Below, in pieces: positions 54,798 through 62,075 of a DNA stretch of 64,000 nucleotides. A program made the position numbers and the translations under genes. The notes under the pieces are model-generated. The model was not told the origin of the DNA. It made no database searches and saw only the letters and a program-made list of their open reading frames with translations. Source of the DNA: Pukyongia sp963768085 (GTDB lineage Bacteria > Bacteroidota > Bacteroidia > Flavobacteriales > Flavobacteriaceae); contig CAVYGO010000001.1 of assembly GCA_963768085.1 (NCBI GenBank), positions 186,001-250,000 of the forward strand. The letters run 5' to 3'. The number at the start of each line of letters is the position of its first letter. Positions within the stretch are counted from its first letter, which is position 1.

Positions 54798-56189
54798 ATG
54801 AAACAGACAGTTCGATTATTTGCCGTGGCGCTCATTGCAGGCGCCTTAACACTTGGAGGTTATAAACTGCTTGAAAAAGATAACCCGATAGTAGTAAACG
54901 CGACCCAGGAAAATCCAACTTTTATTCCCGCCAGCTATACGTCCAGCCTTAGTGGAACGTCTCTTGACTTTACCAAAGCTGCCGAAAAAACTGTACATGC
55001 CGTTGTGCACGTTAAAAACACGACCATAAGTCGTAAACCTACCAATATTATGGAATATTTTTATGGTACTGGCGAACCTCGCGCTATGGTAGGAGCGGGA
55101 AGTGGTGTGATCATTACGCCCGACGGATATATTGTAACAAACAATCATGTGATAGCGAATGCCTCCCAGTTGGAAGTTACGCTGAATAATAATAGAACAT
55201 ATCAGGCTCAACTTATAGGAACTGATTCCAAAAGCGACATTGCACTTATCAAGATTGAATCCGATGAGAAATTACCATTCGTACCCTTTGGCGATTCCAA
55301 TGAATTGCAAATTGGCGAATGGGTATTGGCCGTGGGTAATCCATTTAATCTTACCTCAACCGTAACAGCGGGTATCGTTAGTGCCAAGGCAAGAGATCTC
55401 AACGAATTCGATAGTAATCCTCAATCATTTATTCAAACAGATGCCGCAGTAAATCGCGGAAATAGCGGTGGGGCATTGGTGAATACTCGCGGTGAACTTG
55501 TGGGGATCAATACGGCAATAACTTCTGAAACCGGTTCTTATGTTGGCTACTCTTTCGCCGTACCTTCCAACAACACCCGTAAGATCATCGAGGATATCAT
55601 GGAGTATGGAGACGTTCAGAGAGGGATCTTAGGAATTCAAGGGCAAACACTTAATTCCAATATTGCAGAAAAATTAGGCCTTGACGAAACTGAAGGTGTG
55701 ATCGTTGGAGGTATTGAAGATGGCAGTGGTGCGGATAAAAGTGGCATAAAAGAAGGCGATATCATTAAAGGTCTGGACGGATATAAAGTTGGTAAATTTT
55801 CAGATCTGGCCGGTTATTTAGGATCGAAACGCCCGAATGATGTGGTAGATGTTACTATAATTAGGAACGGCAATGAAAAAATTATACCGGTTACCCTGGT
55901 AAAACTAGAAACTATCGAGTTGGACGATCTCGGATTAGAGTTAAGAAATGCAACCAGGGACGATCTATCGCGATTTGGAGTAAAAGGTGGTGTAAAAGTG
56001 AATCGTGCTTTAACAAAAGATATGCAGCGATATGATCTGGGTGGAATTTTAATTACCAAGATCAATGATCAAACTGTTAATAATATTGACGATGTAAAAC
56101 GTGTAATGGACCGTATGAGTTCAGGTGAGGATATTAAATTAACTTTCCTGGATAGGGAGGGCGACTTAAATACGTTCATCTTCAGGTAA
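54798..56189 (+). CDS. DegP/HtrA-type periplasmic serine protease
   Basis: The 463-residue protease has a signal anchor (RLFAVALIAGALTLGGY), then a trypsin-like domain with the catalytic triad: His in GYIVTNNHVIAN near residue 116, Asp in DSKSDIALIKIE near 147, Ser in NRGNSGGALVN near 223. Two PDZ domains follow (about 270-365 and 375-460). It should degrade or refold misfolded envelope proteins. It is divergent from dapF and has its own terminator. Confidence 0.94.
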   Translation: MKQTVRLFAVALIAGALTLGGYKLLEKDNPIVVNATQENPTFIPASYTSSLSGTSLDFTKAAEKTVHAVVHVKNTTISRKPTNIMEYFYGTGEPRAMVGAGSGVIITPDGYIVTNNHVIANASQLEVTLNNNRTYQAQLIGTDSKSDIALIKIESDEKLPFVPFGDSNELQIGEWVLAVGNPFNLTSTVTAGIVSAKARDLNEFDSNPQSFIQTDAAVNRGNSGGALVNTRGELVGINTAITSETGSYVGYSFAVPSNNTRKIIEDIMEYGDVQRGILGIQGQTLNSNIAEKLGLDETEGVIVGGIEDGSGADKSGIKEGDIIKGLDGYKVGKFSDLAGYLGSKRPNDVVDVTIIRNGNEKIIPVTLVKLETIELDDLGLELRNATRDDLSRFGVKGGVKVNRALTKDMQRYDLGGILITKINDQTVNNIDDVKRVMDRMSSGEDIKLTFLDREGDLNTFIFR

Positions 56190-56209
56190 ATTGTTTTTAC
56201 TGAAGAAAG

Positions 56210-56250
56210 ATACCCCTTTGAAACTCAATTTCGAAGGGGTATTTATTTTT
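56210..56250 (+). terminator. Intrinsic terminator of the DegP-like gene
   Basis: Arms 56210-56223 and 56229-56242 (ATACCCCTT paired with AAGGGGTAT, then GAAA with TTTC, one T-G wobble), followed by TTATTTTT. Confidence 0.9.
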
Positions 56251-56283
56251 ACAAATATCTTTCACGAAAACGTTTGAATTCTA

Positions 56284-56291
56284 TACTTTTG
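56284..56291 (+). promoter_or_regulatory. TAnnTTTG box of gap
   Basis: TACTTTTG at 56284-56291, 31 nt before the ATG at 56323. No TTG at the right distance. Confidence 0.45.
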
Positions 56292-56322
56292 CAGCAAATT
56301 TCAAACCCCTAAACAATTACAC

Positions 56323-57771
56323 ATGAGTTTTGATGAAGTTTATGAAAAAGAACTTTCTTTTCAAACCGATCGCCGCAAGGCCACGGTAGAATTTATAAAG
56401 ATTGTCAGCGACCTGTGGTACGATCGTTCTATCGAGCTGGTACTCTTCCGAAATCAGCTAATAGACCGAAATGTGAGCGAAATTCTGAACCTACATGAAT
56501 ATGCCGGTGAATTCGTTCAAAAACCTATTTCCATATTCGATTCTGTTGAGATCGCACAGGCGATTCTAACACTCAAACTTCCTCCCGCGAAGCTCGACAT
56601 TGGTAAATTAACATACGAGTATCACCTGACAGACAATCAATATGAAGATGCCATAAGGTTTGTTAGTCATAAACTTAAAGAGGGCAAAGCAACCAACAAT
56701 ATTATACCTAAGGATGTTATCCTTTATGGTTTTGGCAGAATAGGCAGACTATTGGCTCGTGAACTTATGACGCGCACCGGGCAGGGAAGTCAGATGCGAC
56801 TTCGTGCTATAGTTACGCGGGGTGAAATCGATAATACAGTTCTTGAAAAACGGGCGTCATTGTTGCAACATGATTCGGTTCATGGAGATTTCCCCGGAAC
56901 GGTGAGAACGGATATGGAGAATAATGCGCTGGTTATTAACGGCACTACTGTTCATATGATCTCGGCCAATGCACCTGAAGATATTGATTATACGCCTTAC
57001 GGAATCGAAGACGCCCTGGTGATAGATAACACAGGAGCTTTCAGAGATAAAGAAGCTTTGAGCAGACACCTCAAATCCAAAGGAGTTTCCAAAGTGTTGT
57101 TAACTGCTCCCGGCAAAGGCGTCCCCAACATTGTACATGGTGTAAATCATTCTGAACATCACCCTGATGAAGTTGATATTTTTTCTGCTGCGTCGTGTAC
57201 AACGAATGCCATAACCCCGGTACTTAAAGCCATAGAAGATTCGTTTGGAGTTGTACAGGGACACCTTGAAACAATTCATGCGTATACGAACGATCAGAAT
57301 CTTGTTGATAATATGCATAAGAAATACCGTCGTGGTCGTGCCGCTGCCTTGAATATGGTAATCACAGAAACAGGCGCTGGAAGTGCAGTCTCTAAGGCTT
57401 TACCGTCATTTGAAGGAAAACTTACATCGAATGCCATCCGTGTGCCCGTACCTAATGGATCTCTCGCCATACTCAAATTGGAATTAGAAACTAAAACGTC
57501 TCGGGATGCCCTCAATACAATCATGAAAAAATATGCGTTGGAAGGAGATCTTGTAGAGCAGATAAAATATTCCCTGAACAACGAATTGGTTTCCTCGGAT
57601 ATAGTAGGTTCTTCGGCTCCTGCAATTTTCGATAGCAATGCCACGATCGTTGCCAAGGATGGTAAAAATGTTGTATTATATGTCTGGTATGATAACGAGT
57701 ATGGGTATAGTCAGCAGGTAATTCGACTTGCGAAATTTATTTCTAAAGTGAGAAGGTACACATACTACTAG
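56323..57771 (+). CDS. gap: Glyceraldehyde-3-phosphate dehydrogenase with N-terminal extension
   Basis: This enzyme interconverts glyceraldehyde-3-phosphate and 1,3-bisphosphoglycerate. Residues 1-125 are an extra helical region (VYEKELSFQTDRRKATVEFI) absent from the usual ~335-residue enzyme. The GAPDH part starts at LYGFGRIGRLLAREL, with the catalytic Cys in SAASCTTNAITPVLKA and the His in LETIHAYTNDQ. The long form occurs in Bacteroidota and some proteobacteria; its physiological direction is not clear from sequence. It ends 2 bp from a convergent oxidoreductase. Confidence 0.93.
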   Translation: MSFDEVYEKELSFQTDRRKATVEFIKIVSDLWYDRSIELVLFRNQLIDRNVSEILNLHEYAGEFVQKPISIFDSVEIAQAILTLKLPPAKLDIGKLTYEYHLTDNQYEDAIRFVSHKLKEGKATNNIIPKDVILYGFGRIGRLLARELMTRTGQGSQMRLRAIVTRGEIDNTVLEKRASLLQHDSVHGDFPGTVRTDMENNALVINGTTVHMISANAPEDIDYTPYGIEDALVIDNTGAFRDKEALSRHLKSKGVSKVLLTAPGKGVPNIVHGVNHSEHHPDEVDIFSAASCTTNAITPVLKAIEDSFGVVQGHLETIHAYTNDQNLVDNMHKKYRRGRAAALNMVITETGAGSAVSKALPSFEGKLTSNAIRVPVPNGSLAILKLELETKTSRDALNTIMKKYALEGDLVEQIKYSLNNELVSSDIVGSSAPAIFDSNATIVAKDGKNVVLYVWYDNEYGYSQQVIRLAKFISKVRRYTYY

Positions 57772-57773
57772 AC

Positions 57774-59186
57774 CTATAATCCCCAACCGTCTCTATACAC
57801 CCGCTTAACCCAGTTGTTGGCGTGATCGTAATTGGTCACTTTCATAGCTTCACCATCCCATAGAATGGTGCGACGTCCGGGATAAATATACGGATCCCAG
57901 TCTCCCGCTTTCTTGCCTTCCTTCAGTGTTTTGTACTGAAAAGCCTTGATGGCAAGATTCCCCATCAGCACAGCTTCGGTTAAAGGGCCGCCATAACTGA
58001 ATGGTGAAGACGTTGCGCCACCGTTAATACAGGCATTCACCCATTCCCCTGCATGATCTGTTTCAACTCGCGCTATGCTGGGTTCCGGTGGTGTAAAGTC
58101 CAACATGCGTTCCGAAGGTAAAAGTCTGGGATTCCTGGAATAGGTGTCGGTGATCAAAATACCTTCACTTCCGTGGAAAATACTACCACCCCCTGATCCT
58201 CCGGGCTCCTCTCCTACTTTTAATTCAGCAGGGAGATCAGGCATAATACCGCCATCGTACCAATTTAAAGAAACATCGCCATGATCTTCAGTATCGAATT
58301 TAAGGCGCACAACCGAGGAAGGTGGACAAGCTTCGGAATAATCGGCTTCCACAAAATCACCAGACCAGATCGTAGTACAGCTTGCTTCAGCTTCATAAGG
58401 GAATTTCAGTCCGAGCGTTTTAAAAGGAGTCTCCATGATATGACAACCCATGTCGCCCATGGCACCGGTTCCAAAATCCCACCAGCCTCGCCATTTGAAT
58501 GGCAGGTAATTTGAGTTATAAGGCCTGATGGAAGCGGGTCCTAACCAGAGATCCCAGTTAAGTGTTTCGGGTATAGGTTCTCCCTCAATTATCTTTTTAA
58601 ATCCCTGTGGCCAAACCGGACGATTCGTCCAACAATCCACCCGATGAACCTTACCGATTACCCCGGCATCGATCCATTCCTGAGCCAGACGTATACCCTC
58701 GCCCGAAGCACCCTGATTACCCATTTGGGTGGTGATTCCCATTTCCTTAGCGGTAGTCGCCATCAGACGGGCTTCATAAATGTTATGGGTAAGAGGTTTC
58801 TCCACATAGGCGTGCTTCTTTTCTTTCATAAACGGCAGCGCAATAGCCGCGTGAGTATGGTCGGGAGTTGCAACCATGACGGCGTCCATATCATTTAAAT
58901 GATTATCATATATTTTTCTGAAATCTACGTATCGTTGTACGCCTGTGTGATTTGCGAAGGTAGTTGCCGCTCTTTCCTGATCGACATCACAGAAGGCAAC
59001 AAATTTCACCTTTCCACTCTGGAATAGTTCATTAACCACACCTCCCCCGCGTCCGCCAACACCAATCCCTGCAACATATAGCGTGTCGCTTGGAGGAATA
59101 TGGTTTCCACCTAGCACAAAACTTGGCACAATAGTAAATGCGGCACCGGCCGCCGCCGATTTTTTAAGGAACGATCTTCGTTTCAT
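57774..59186 (-). CDS. Tat-exported Gfo/Idh/MocA family oxidoreductase
   Basis: The 470-residue protein starts with a twin-arginine signal (KRRSFLKKSAAAGAAF), then a Rossmann site (GIGVGGRGGGVVNELF near residue 41), DAVMVATPDHTHAAIAL near 100, and EKPLTHNIYEA near 129. It resembles the exported oxidoreductases common in Bacteroidota and planctomycetes, which are thought to act on glycosides with a tightly bound NAD(P). The sugar substrate is unknown. Confidence 0.92.
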   Translation of the reverse strand: MKRRSFLKKSAAAGAAFTIVPSFVLGGNHIPPSDTLYVAGIGVGGRGGGVVNELFQSGKVKFVAFCDVDQERAATTFANHTGVQRYVDFRKIYDNHLNDMDAVMVATPDHTHAAIALPFMKEKKHAYVEKPLTHNIYEARLMATTAKEMGITTQMGNQGASGEGIRLAQEWIDAGVIGKVHRVDCWTNRPVWPQGFKKIIEGEPIPETLNWDLWLGPASIRPYNSNYLPFKWRGWWDFGTGAMGDMGCHIMETPFKTLGLKFPYEAEASCTTIWSGDFVEADYSEACPPSSVVRLKFDTEDHGDVSLNWYDGGIMPDLPAELKVGEEPGGSGGGSIFHGSEGILITDTYSRNPRLLPSERMLDFTPPEPSIARVETDHAGEWVNACINGGATSSPFSYGGPLTEAVLMGNLAIKAFQYKTLKEGKKAGDWDPYIYPGRRTILWDGEAMKVTNYDHANNWVKRVYRDGWGL

Positions 59187-59287
59187 GGTTGAATAGTTTC
59201 AAGATTGCCGTTTAAAGATAAGAAAAGGATTTACTAATTACACAGCGATGTTTCCTCCTAAAAATTCCTAACTTCCATTTTCAAAAA

Positions 59288-59749
59288 ATGGAAATAATGA
59301 AAATAAAAACAGCTACCACGGAAGATCTTGAAGTTCTTGAGCCACTATTTGATGGATACAGGGTCTTTTATAAAAGAGATTCGGATCGTTCGGCTGCGAA
59401 AGAATTTTTACAGAACCGGTTTCAAAAAAAGGATTCTGTTATCTTTTTGGCTGTTGCCGAGGATGGTACAGGTTTGGGATTCACGCAGTTGTACCCCTCT
59501 TTTTCTTCGGTTGCAATGCAGCCAGTGTATATATTGAATGATCTTTTCGTTTCTCCGGCAGCGCGTGGACAAGGTATTGGTGAAGAATTATTGGAACATG
59601 CCAAGAAATTTGCTATCGCCCGCAATTGCCGAGGAATTACCTTGGAGACCGCTATGGATAATCCGGCACAGAAGCTATATGAACGACTTGGATGGACTAA
59701 AGACACAGAAGTATTTCACTACACCTGGCGGACAAATAAAAGTATTTGA
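59288..59749 (+). CDS. GNAT family N-acetyltransferase
   Basis: The 153-residue protein has a GNAT fold: LFDGYRVFYKRDSDR near residue 20, VYILNDLFVSPAARGQGIGEELLEHAKKFA (acetyl-CoA loop RGQGIG near 97), and NPAQKLYERLGW near 130. The first ATG at 59288 is used; ATG at 59297 is equally possible. Substrate unknown. It precedes a TPR protein by 28 bp. Confidence 0.9.
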   Translation: MEIMKIKTATTEDLEVLEPLFDGYRVFYKRDSDRSAAKEFLQNRFQKKDSVIFLAVAEDGTGLGFTQLYPSFSSVAMQPVYILNDLFVSPAARGQGIGEELLEHAKKFAIARNCRGITLETAMDNPAQKLYERLGWTKDTEVFHYTWRTNKSI

Positions 59750-59777
59750 TGTATTTTTATACTTTAAACATTTCACT

Positions 59778-60272
59778 ATGGATCACTTAACCAAACTGGA
59801 AGAATTATTAGACCAGGCCAATCTGAATATAAAAGACGGGTTATATGACCAGGCCACCAATAAACTAGAAAAAATTCTGGATATGGATCCGAATTTCGGG
59901 AAGGCATATAATCATTTGGGGTATTTATACGAAGTGAAATTCAAGGAATATGAAAAAGGAGAAACCCTCTATAAATTATGTCTTGAAAAAAGTCCGATGT
60001 ATCCTGCCGTTTATTACAATTACTCCATACTTCTATCTACTTTGGGCAAGTGGGATGAATTAAAAGTACTTTTAGACAAAGCGATTAACATCCCCGGAAT
60101 CACCAAATCCACTATCTGGAATGAATATGCTATTATGTGTGAGCAACAGGGGCAACTGGATGATGCCATAGATCATTATCGAAAAGCCGCATTGAATACC
60201 CTTGATAAGGCCGTGCTGGAGCGGGCGAAAGGTTCTATTGAACGATGTAAAATGAAAAAAGAACTTATGTAA
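59778..60272 (+). CDS. Tetratricopeptide repeat protein
   Basis: The ATG at 59778 starts MDHLTKLEELL; an open frame extending to 59538 lies in the GNAT gene and is rejected. The 164-residue protein has about four TPR units (NIKDGLYDQATNKLEKILDMDP, AYNHLGYLYEV, AVYYNYSILLSTLGKWDE, WNEYAIMCEQQGQLDDAIDHY). No signal peptide is present, so it is cytoplasmic. Its stop overlaps the trmD start (TAATG), coupling the two. Confidence 0.85.
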   Translation: MDHLTKLEELLDQANLNIKDGLYDQATNKLEKILDMDPNFGKAYNHLGYLYEVKFKEYEKGETLYKLCLEKSPMYPAVYYNYSILLSTLGKWDELKVLLDKAINIPGITKSTIWNEYAIMCEQQGQLDDAIDHYRKAALNTLDKAVLERAKGSIERCKMKKELM

Positions 60273-60949
60273 TGCGTATCGATATAATTACGGTATTACC
60301 CGAACTGTTGAAAAGCCCTTTCGAGGCATCTATATTAAAACGAGCCATAGATAAAGGGCTCGTTTCTGTATACACTCATAATTTACGTGATTATACCACC
60401 AACACCTACAAGCAGGTTGACGATTATCAGTTTGGAGGTGGTGCCGGAATGGTGATGATGATTGAACCCATAGATAAATGTATAAGTGAATTAAAAGCAG
60501 AGCGGGCGTACGATGAAGTGATCTATATGACTCCAGATGGCACTACGCTAACGCAGGGTATCGCCAACGAACTATCGCTGAAGGGAAACATAATTATACT
60601 ATGCGGACATTATAAAGGGGTGGATCAGAGGGTACGGGATCACTTCATCACCAGAGAGATTTCTGTGGGTGATTTTGTACTGAGTGGCGGAGAACTAGCC
60701 GCTGCGGTGGTCTGCGATGCGGTTATCCGACTACTGCCCGGAGTACTGGGCGATGAGACCAGTGCGTTGACCGACTCATTTCAGGACGACCTGCTGGCCC
60801 CACCTATTTACACCCGTCCGGCCAACTATAAAGGATGGAAGGTGCCTGAGGTACTTACCAGTGGGCATACTGCCAAGATTGAAGCATGGCGGGAAGAACA
60901 GGCTTTAAAAAACACTGAAGACAGGCGCCCTGATCTTCTGGATGAATAA
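60272..60949 (+). CDS. trmD: tRNA (guanine37-N1)-methyltransferase
   Basis: TrmD methylates G37 of tRNAs and prevents frameshifting. The 225-residue product has the knotted SPOUT site: YQFGGGAGMVMMIEP near residue 55, ILCGHYKGVDQRV near 110, and FVLSGGELAAAVVCDAVIRLLPG near 130. It lies upstream of rplS, a linkage seen in many bacteria, but here a structured RNA and a promoter separate them. Confidence 0.97.
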   Translation: MRIDIITVLPELLKSPFEASILKRAIDKGLVSVYTHNLRDYTTNTYKQVDDYQFGGGAGMVMMIEPIDKCISELKAERAYDEVIYMTPDGTTLTQGIANELSLKGNIIILCGHYKGVDQRVRDHFITREISVGDFVLSGGELAAAVVCDAVIRLLPGVLGDETSALTDSFQDDLLAPPIYTRPANYKGWKVPEVLTSGHTAKIEAWREEQALKNTEDRRPDLLDE

Positions 60950-60950
60950 T

Positions 60951-61036
60951 TTGCGTTAGGGATTGAAGCAGGCTATCGAGTAGCGCGAAAAGCCCGACCC
61001 TGAAGCGAGCATCGCTCTGCTTCATGGGGAACGCCC
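60951..61036 (+). ncRNA. Conserved flavobacterial structured RNA element (Flavo-1-like)
   Basis: The segment directly after trmD has nested pairing: GCGTT (60953-60957) with AACGC (61030-61034), GCTA (60972-60975) with TAGC (60981-60984), and a strong hairpin TGAAGCGAGC (61001-61010) with GCTC-T-GCTTCA (61014-61024), flanked by CCC and GGGG. Strings GTTAGGGATTGAAG, GCGAAAAGCCCGACCC and GGGAACGCCC recur in flavobacterial intergenic regions as I remember them, and I associate them with the Flavo-1 motif; that name is from memory. It could also end trmD transcription. Confidence 0.55.
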
Positions 61037-61069
61037 AAAATATTTACATTAAATTATTTTGATAAAAAA

Positions 61070-61099
61070 TTGCTCCAATATCAGAAATACGTATATTTG
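61070..61099 (+). promoter_or_regulatory. Promoter of rplS
   Basis: TTG (61070-61072) and TATATTTG (61092-61099) separated by 19 bp match the Bacteroidota -33/-7 consensus. The leader to the ATG at 61173 is about 70 nt. Confidence 0.75.
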
Positions 61100-61172
61100 C
61101 AGCCGATTTACCTCAACCTCTGGCGAAAACCGTGAATGTTGTTTTAAACAAAACCATTAATAATTATTTACA

Positions 61173-61523
61173 ATGGAAAGCTTAGTAAAATTTGTTCAGG
61201 ACGAATTTGTAACTAAAAAAGAATTCCCAAAGTTCAGTGCCGGAGATAGTATTACCGTGTATTATGAAATTAGAGAGGGTAATAAAACCAGAACCCAGTT
61301 TTTTAAAGGAACTGTGATCCAGGTTAAAGGAACAGGAACGAGTCAGACTTTTACTATCAGAAAAATGTCGGGAACTATTGGAGTTGAAAGAATATTTCCA
61401 ATGAACCTACCGGCACTTCAGAAGATTGAAATAAACAAAACAGGTAGTGTTCGAAGAAAACGTATTTACTACTTCAGAGGACTTACCGGTAAAAAGGCGA
61501 GAATCCGAGAAAAAAGAAGCTAA
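61173..61523 (+). CDS. rplS: 50S ribosomal protein L19
   Basis: L19 lies at the 30S-50S interface. The 116-residue product shows the family pattern: FSAGDSITVYYEIREGNKTRTQFFKG near residues 20-45, the GVERIFPMNLPALQKIEI region, and RRKRIYYFRGLTGKKARIREK at the end. It has its own promoter and terminator, so it is expressed apart from trmD. Confidence 0.97.
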   Translation: MESLVKFVQDEFVTKKEFPKFSAGDSITVYYEIREGNKTRTQFFKGTVIQVKGTGTSQTFTIRKMSGTIGVERIFPMNLPALQKIEINKTGSVRRKRIYYFRGLTGKKARIREKRS

Positions 61524-61548
61524 GAAACGCTTCAATCCCCATAGAATT

Positions 61549-61576
61549 AAAGGCCTCCATTTAGGAGGCCTTTGTT
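61549..61576 (+). terminator. Intrinsic terminator of rplS
   Basis: AAAGGCCTCC (61549-61558) and GGAGGCCTTT (61564-61573) form a perfect 10-bp stem with a 5-nt loop, then TTTGTT. Confidence 0.88.
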
Positions 61577-61635
61577 ATGAACAAATGTTAATAACCTACG
61601 TTCATAATTTGTTGATACAAAGGATGTTGTTTTTA

Positions 61636-61665
61636 TTGCTTTTTTAAATTTCTATATTACATTTG
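61636..61665 (+). promoter_or_regulatory. Promoter of the ncRNA between rplS and icd
   Basis: TTG (61636-61638), 19 bp, then TACATTTG (61658-61665): an exact -33/-7 match, placed after the rplS terminator and before a region without a gene. Confidence 0.75.
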
Positions 61666-61669
61666 AACT

Positions 61670-61970
61670 ATCAATGTGATGCAAATCGCATGATAAACAT
61701 AAAGTAACGTTCTTTATTTCTTTTGTTGAATTGTTTGAGACTCTGACGCCCGCAAGGGATGTCAGGTTGAGATTCAGTAAAAGATAGGGTATTGTTTTAA
61801 GAGGCCGGACGAACTTGTTTCGGAAAGCTGTTGACGAAAACAGTCTCGTTGAGACAGGTCACAACTGCGAGGGTGTAATAAACTCGCTTCGAATCGTAAA
61901 GGTTAGTTGGTAACGATGTGTTTCACAAGAAGCCATATCAAAGTAGCAATACGGTGATATGGCTTTTCTT
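61670..61970 (+). ncRNA. Unassigned structured RNA gene, about 300 nt
   Basis: Between the promoter at 61636-61665 and the terminator at 61931-61970 there is no open frame but several helices: CTGAC/GTCAG (61743-61747, 61761-61765) capped by CCC-GCAA-GGG with a GNRA tetraloop, CTGTT/AACAG (61828-61832, 61839-61843), GTCTC/GAGAC (61843-61847, 61851-61855), GCGAG/CTCGC (61867-61871, 61883-61887), and ATCGT/ACGAT (61893-61897, 61913-61917). It lacks the signature sequences of RNase P RNA, tmRNA and SRP RNA that I know. A 6S-like RNA or a new class remains possible. The 5' end is estimated from the promoter. Confidence 0.65.
61931..61970 (+). terminator. Intrinsic terminator of the ncRNA
   Basis: AGCCATATCA (61931-61940) pairs perfectly with TGATATGGCT (61955-61964), 14-nt loop, followed by a T-rich tail (TTTTCTT). 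Confidence 0.9.
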
Positions 61971-62030
61971 GTTTATGTAACTTACTATTGATTCTCCGCC
62001 ACTTCCCTTTTAAAAGCAGGTCCAATTCAC

Positions 62031-62038
62031 TATCTTTG
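62031..62038 (+). promoter_or_regulatory. TAnnTTTG box of icd
   Basis: TATCTTTG at 62031-62038, 37 nt before the ATG at 62076. No TTG at the usual distance. Confidence 0.45.
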
Positions 62039-62075
62039 GCATCCTTAAAACAAGTTCAAAAAACATTCCAGACCT

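Noticed and set aside
59538..59777. Long N-terminal extension of the TPR protein
   Set aside because: It overlaps the GNAT gene in another frame and adds no TPR-like sequence; ATG 59778 is natural.
61670..61970. RNase P RNA or tmRNA identity for the ncRNA
   Set aside because: The GAGGAAAGTCC-type core of RNase P and the tRNA-like ends of tmRNA are absent.
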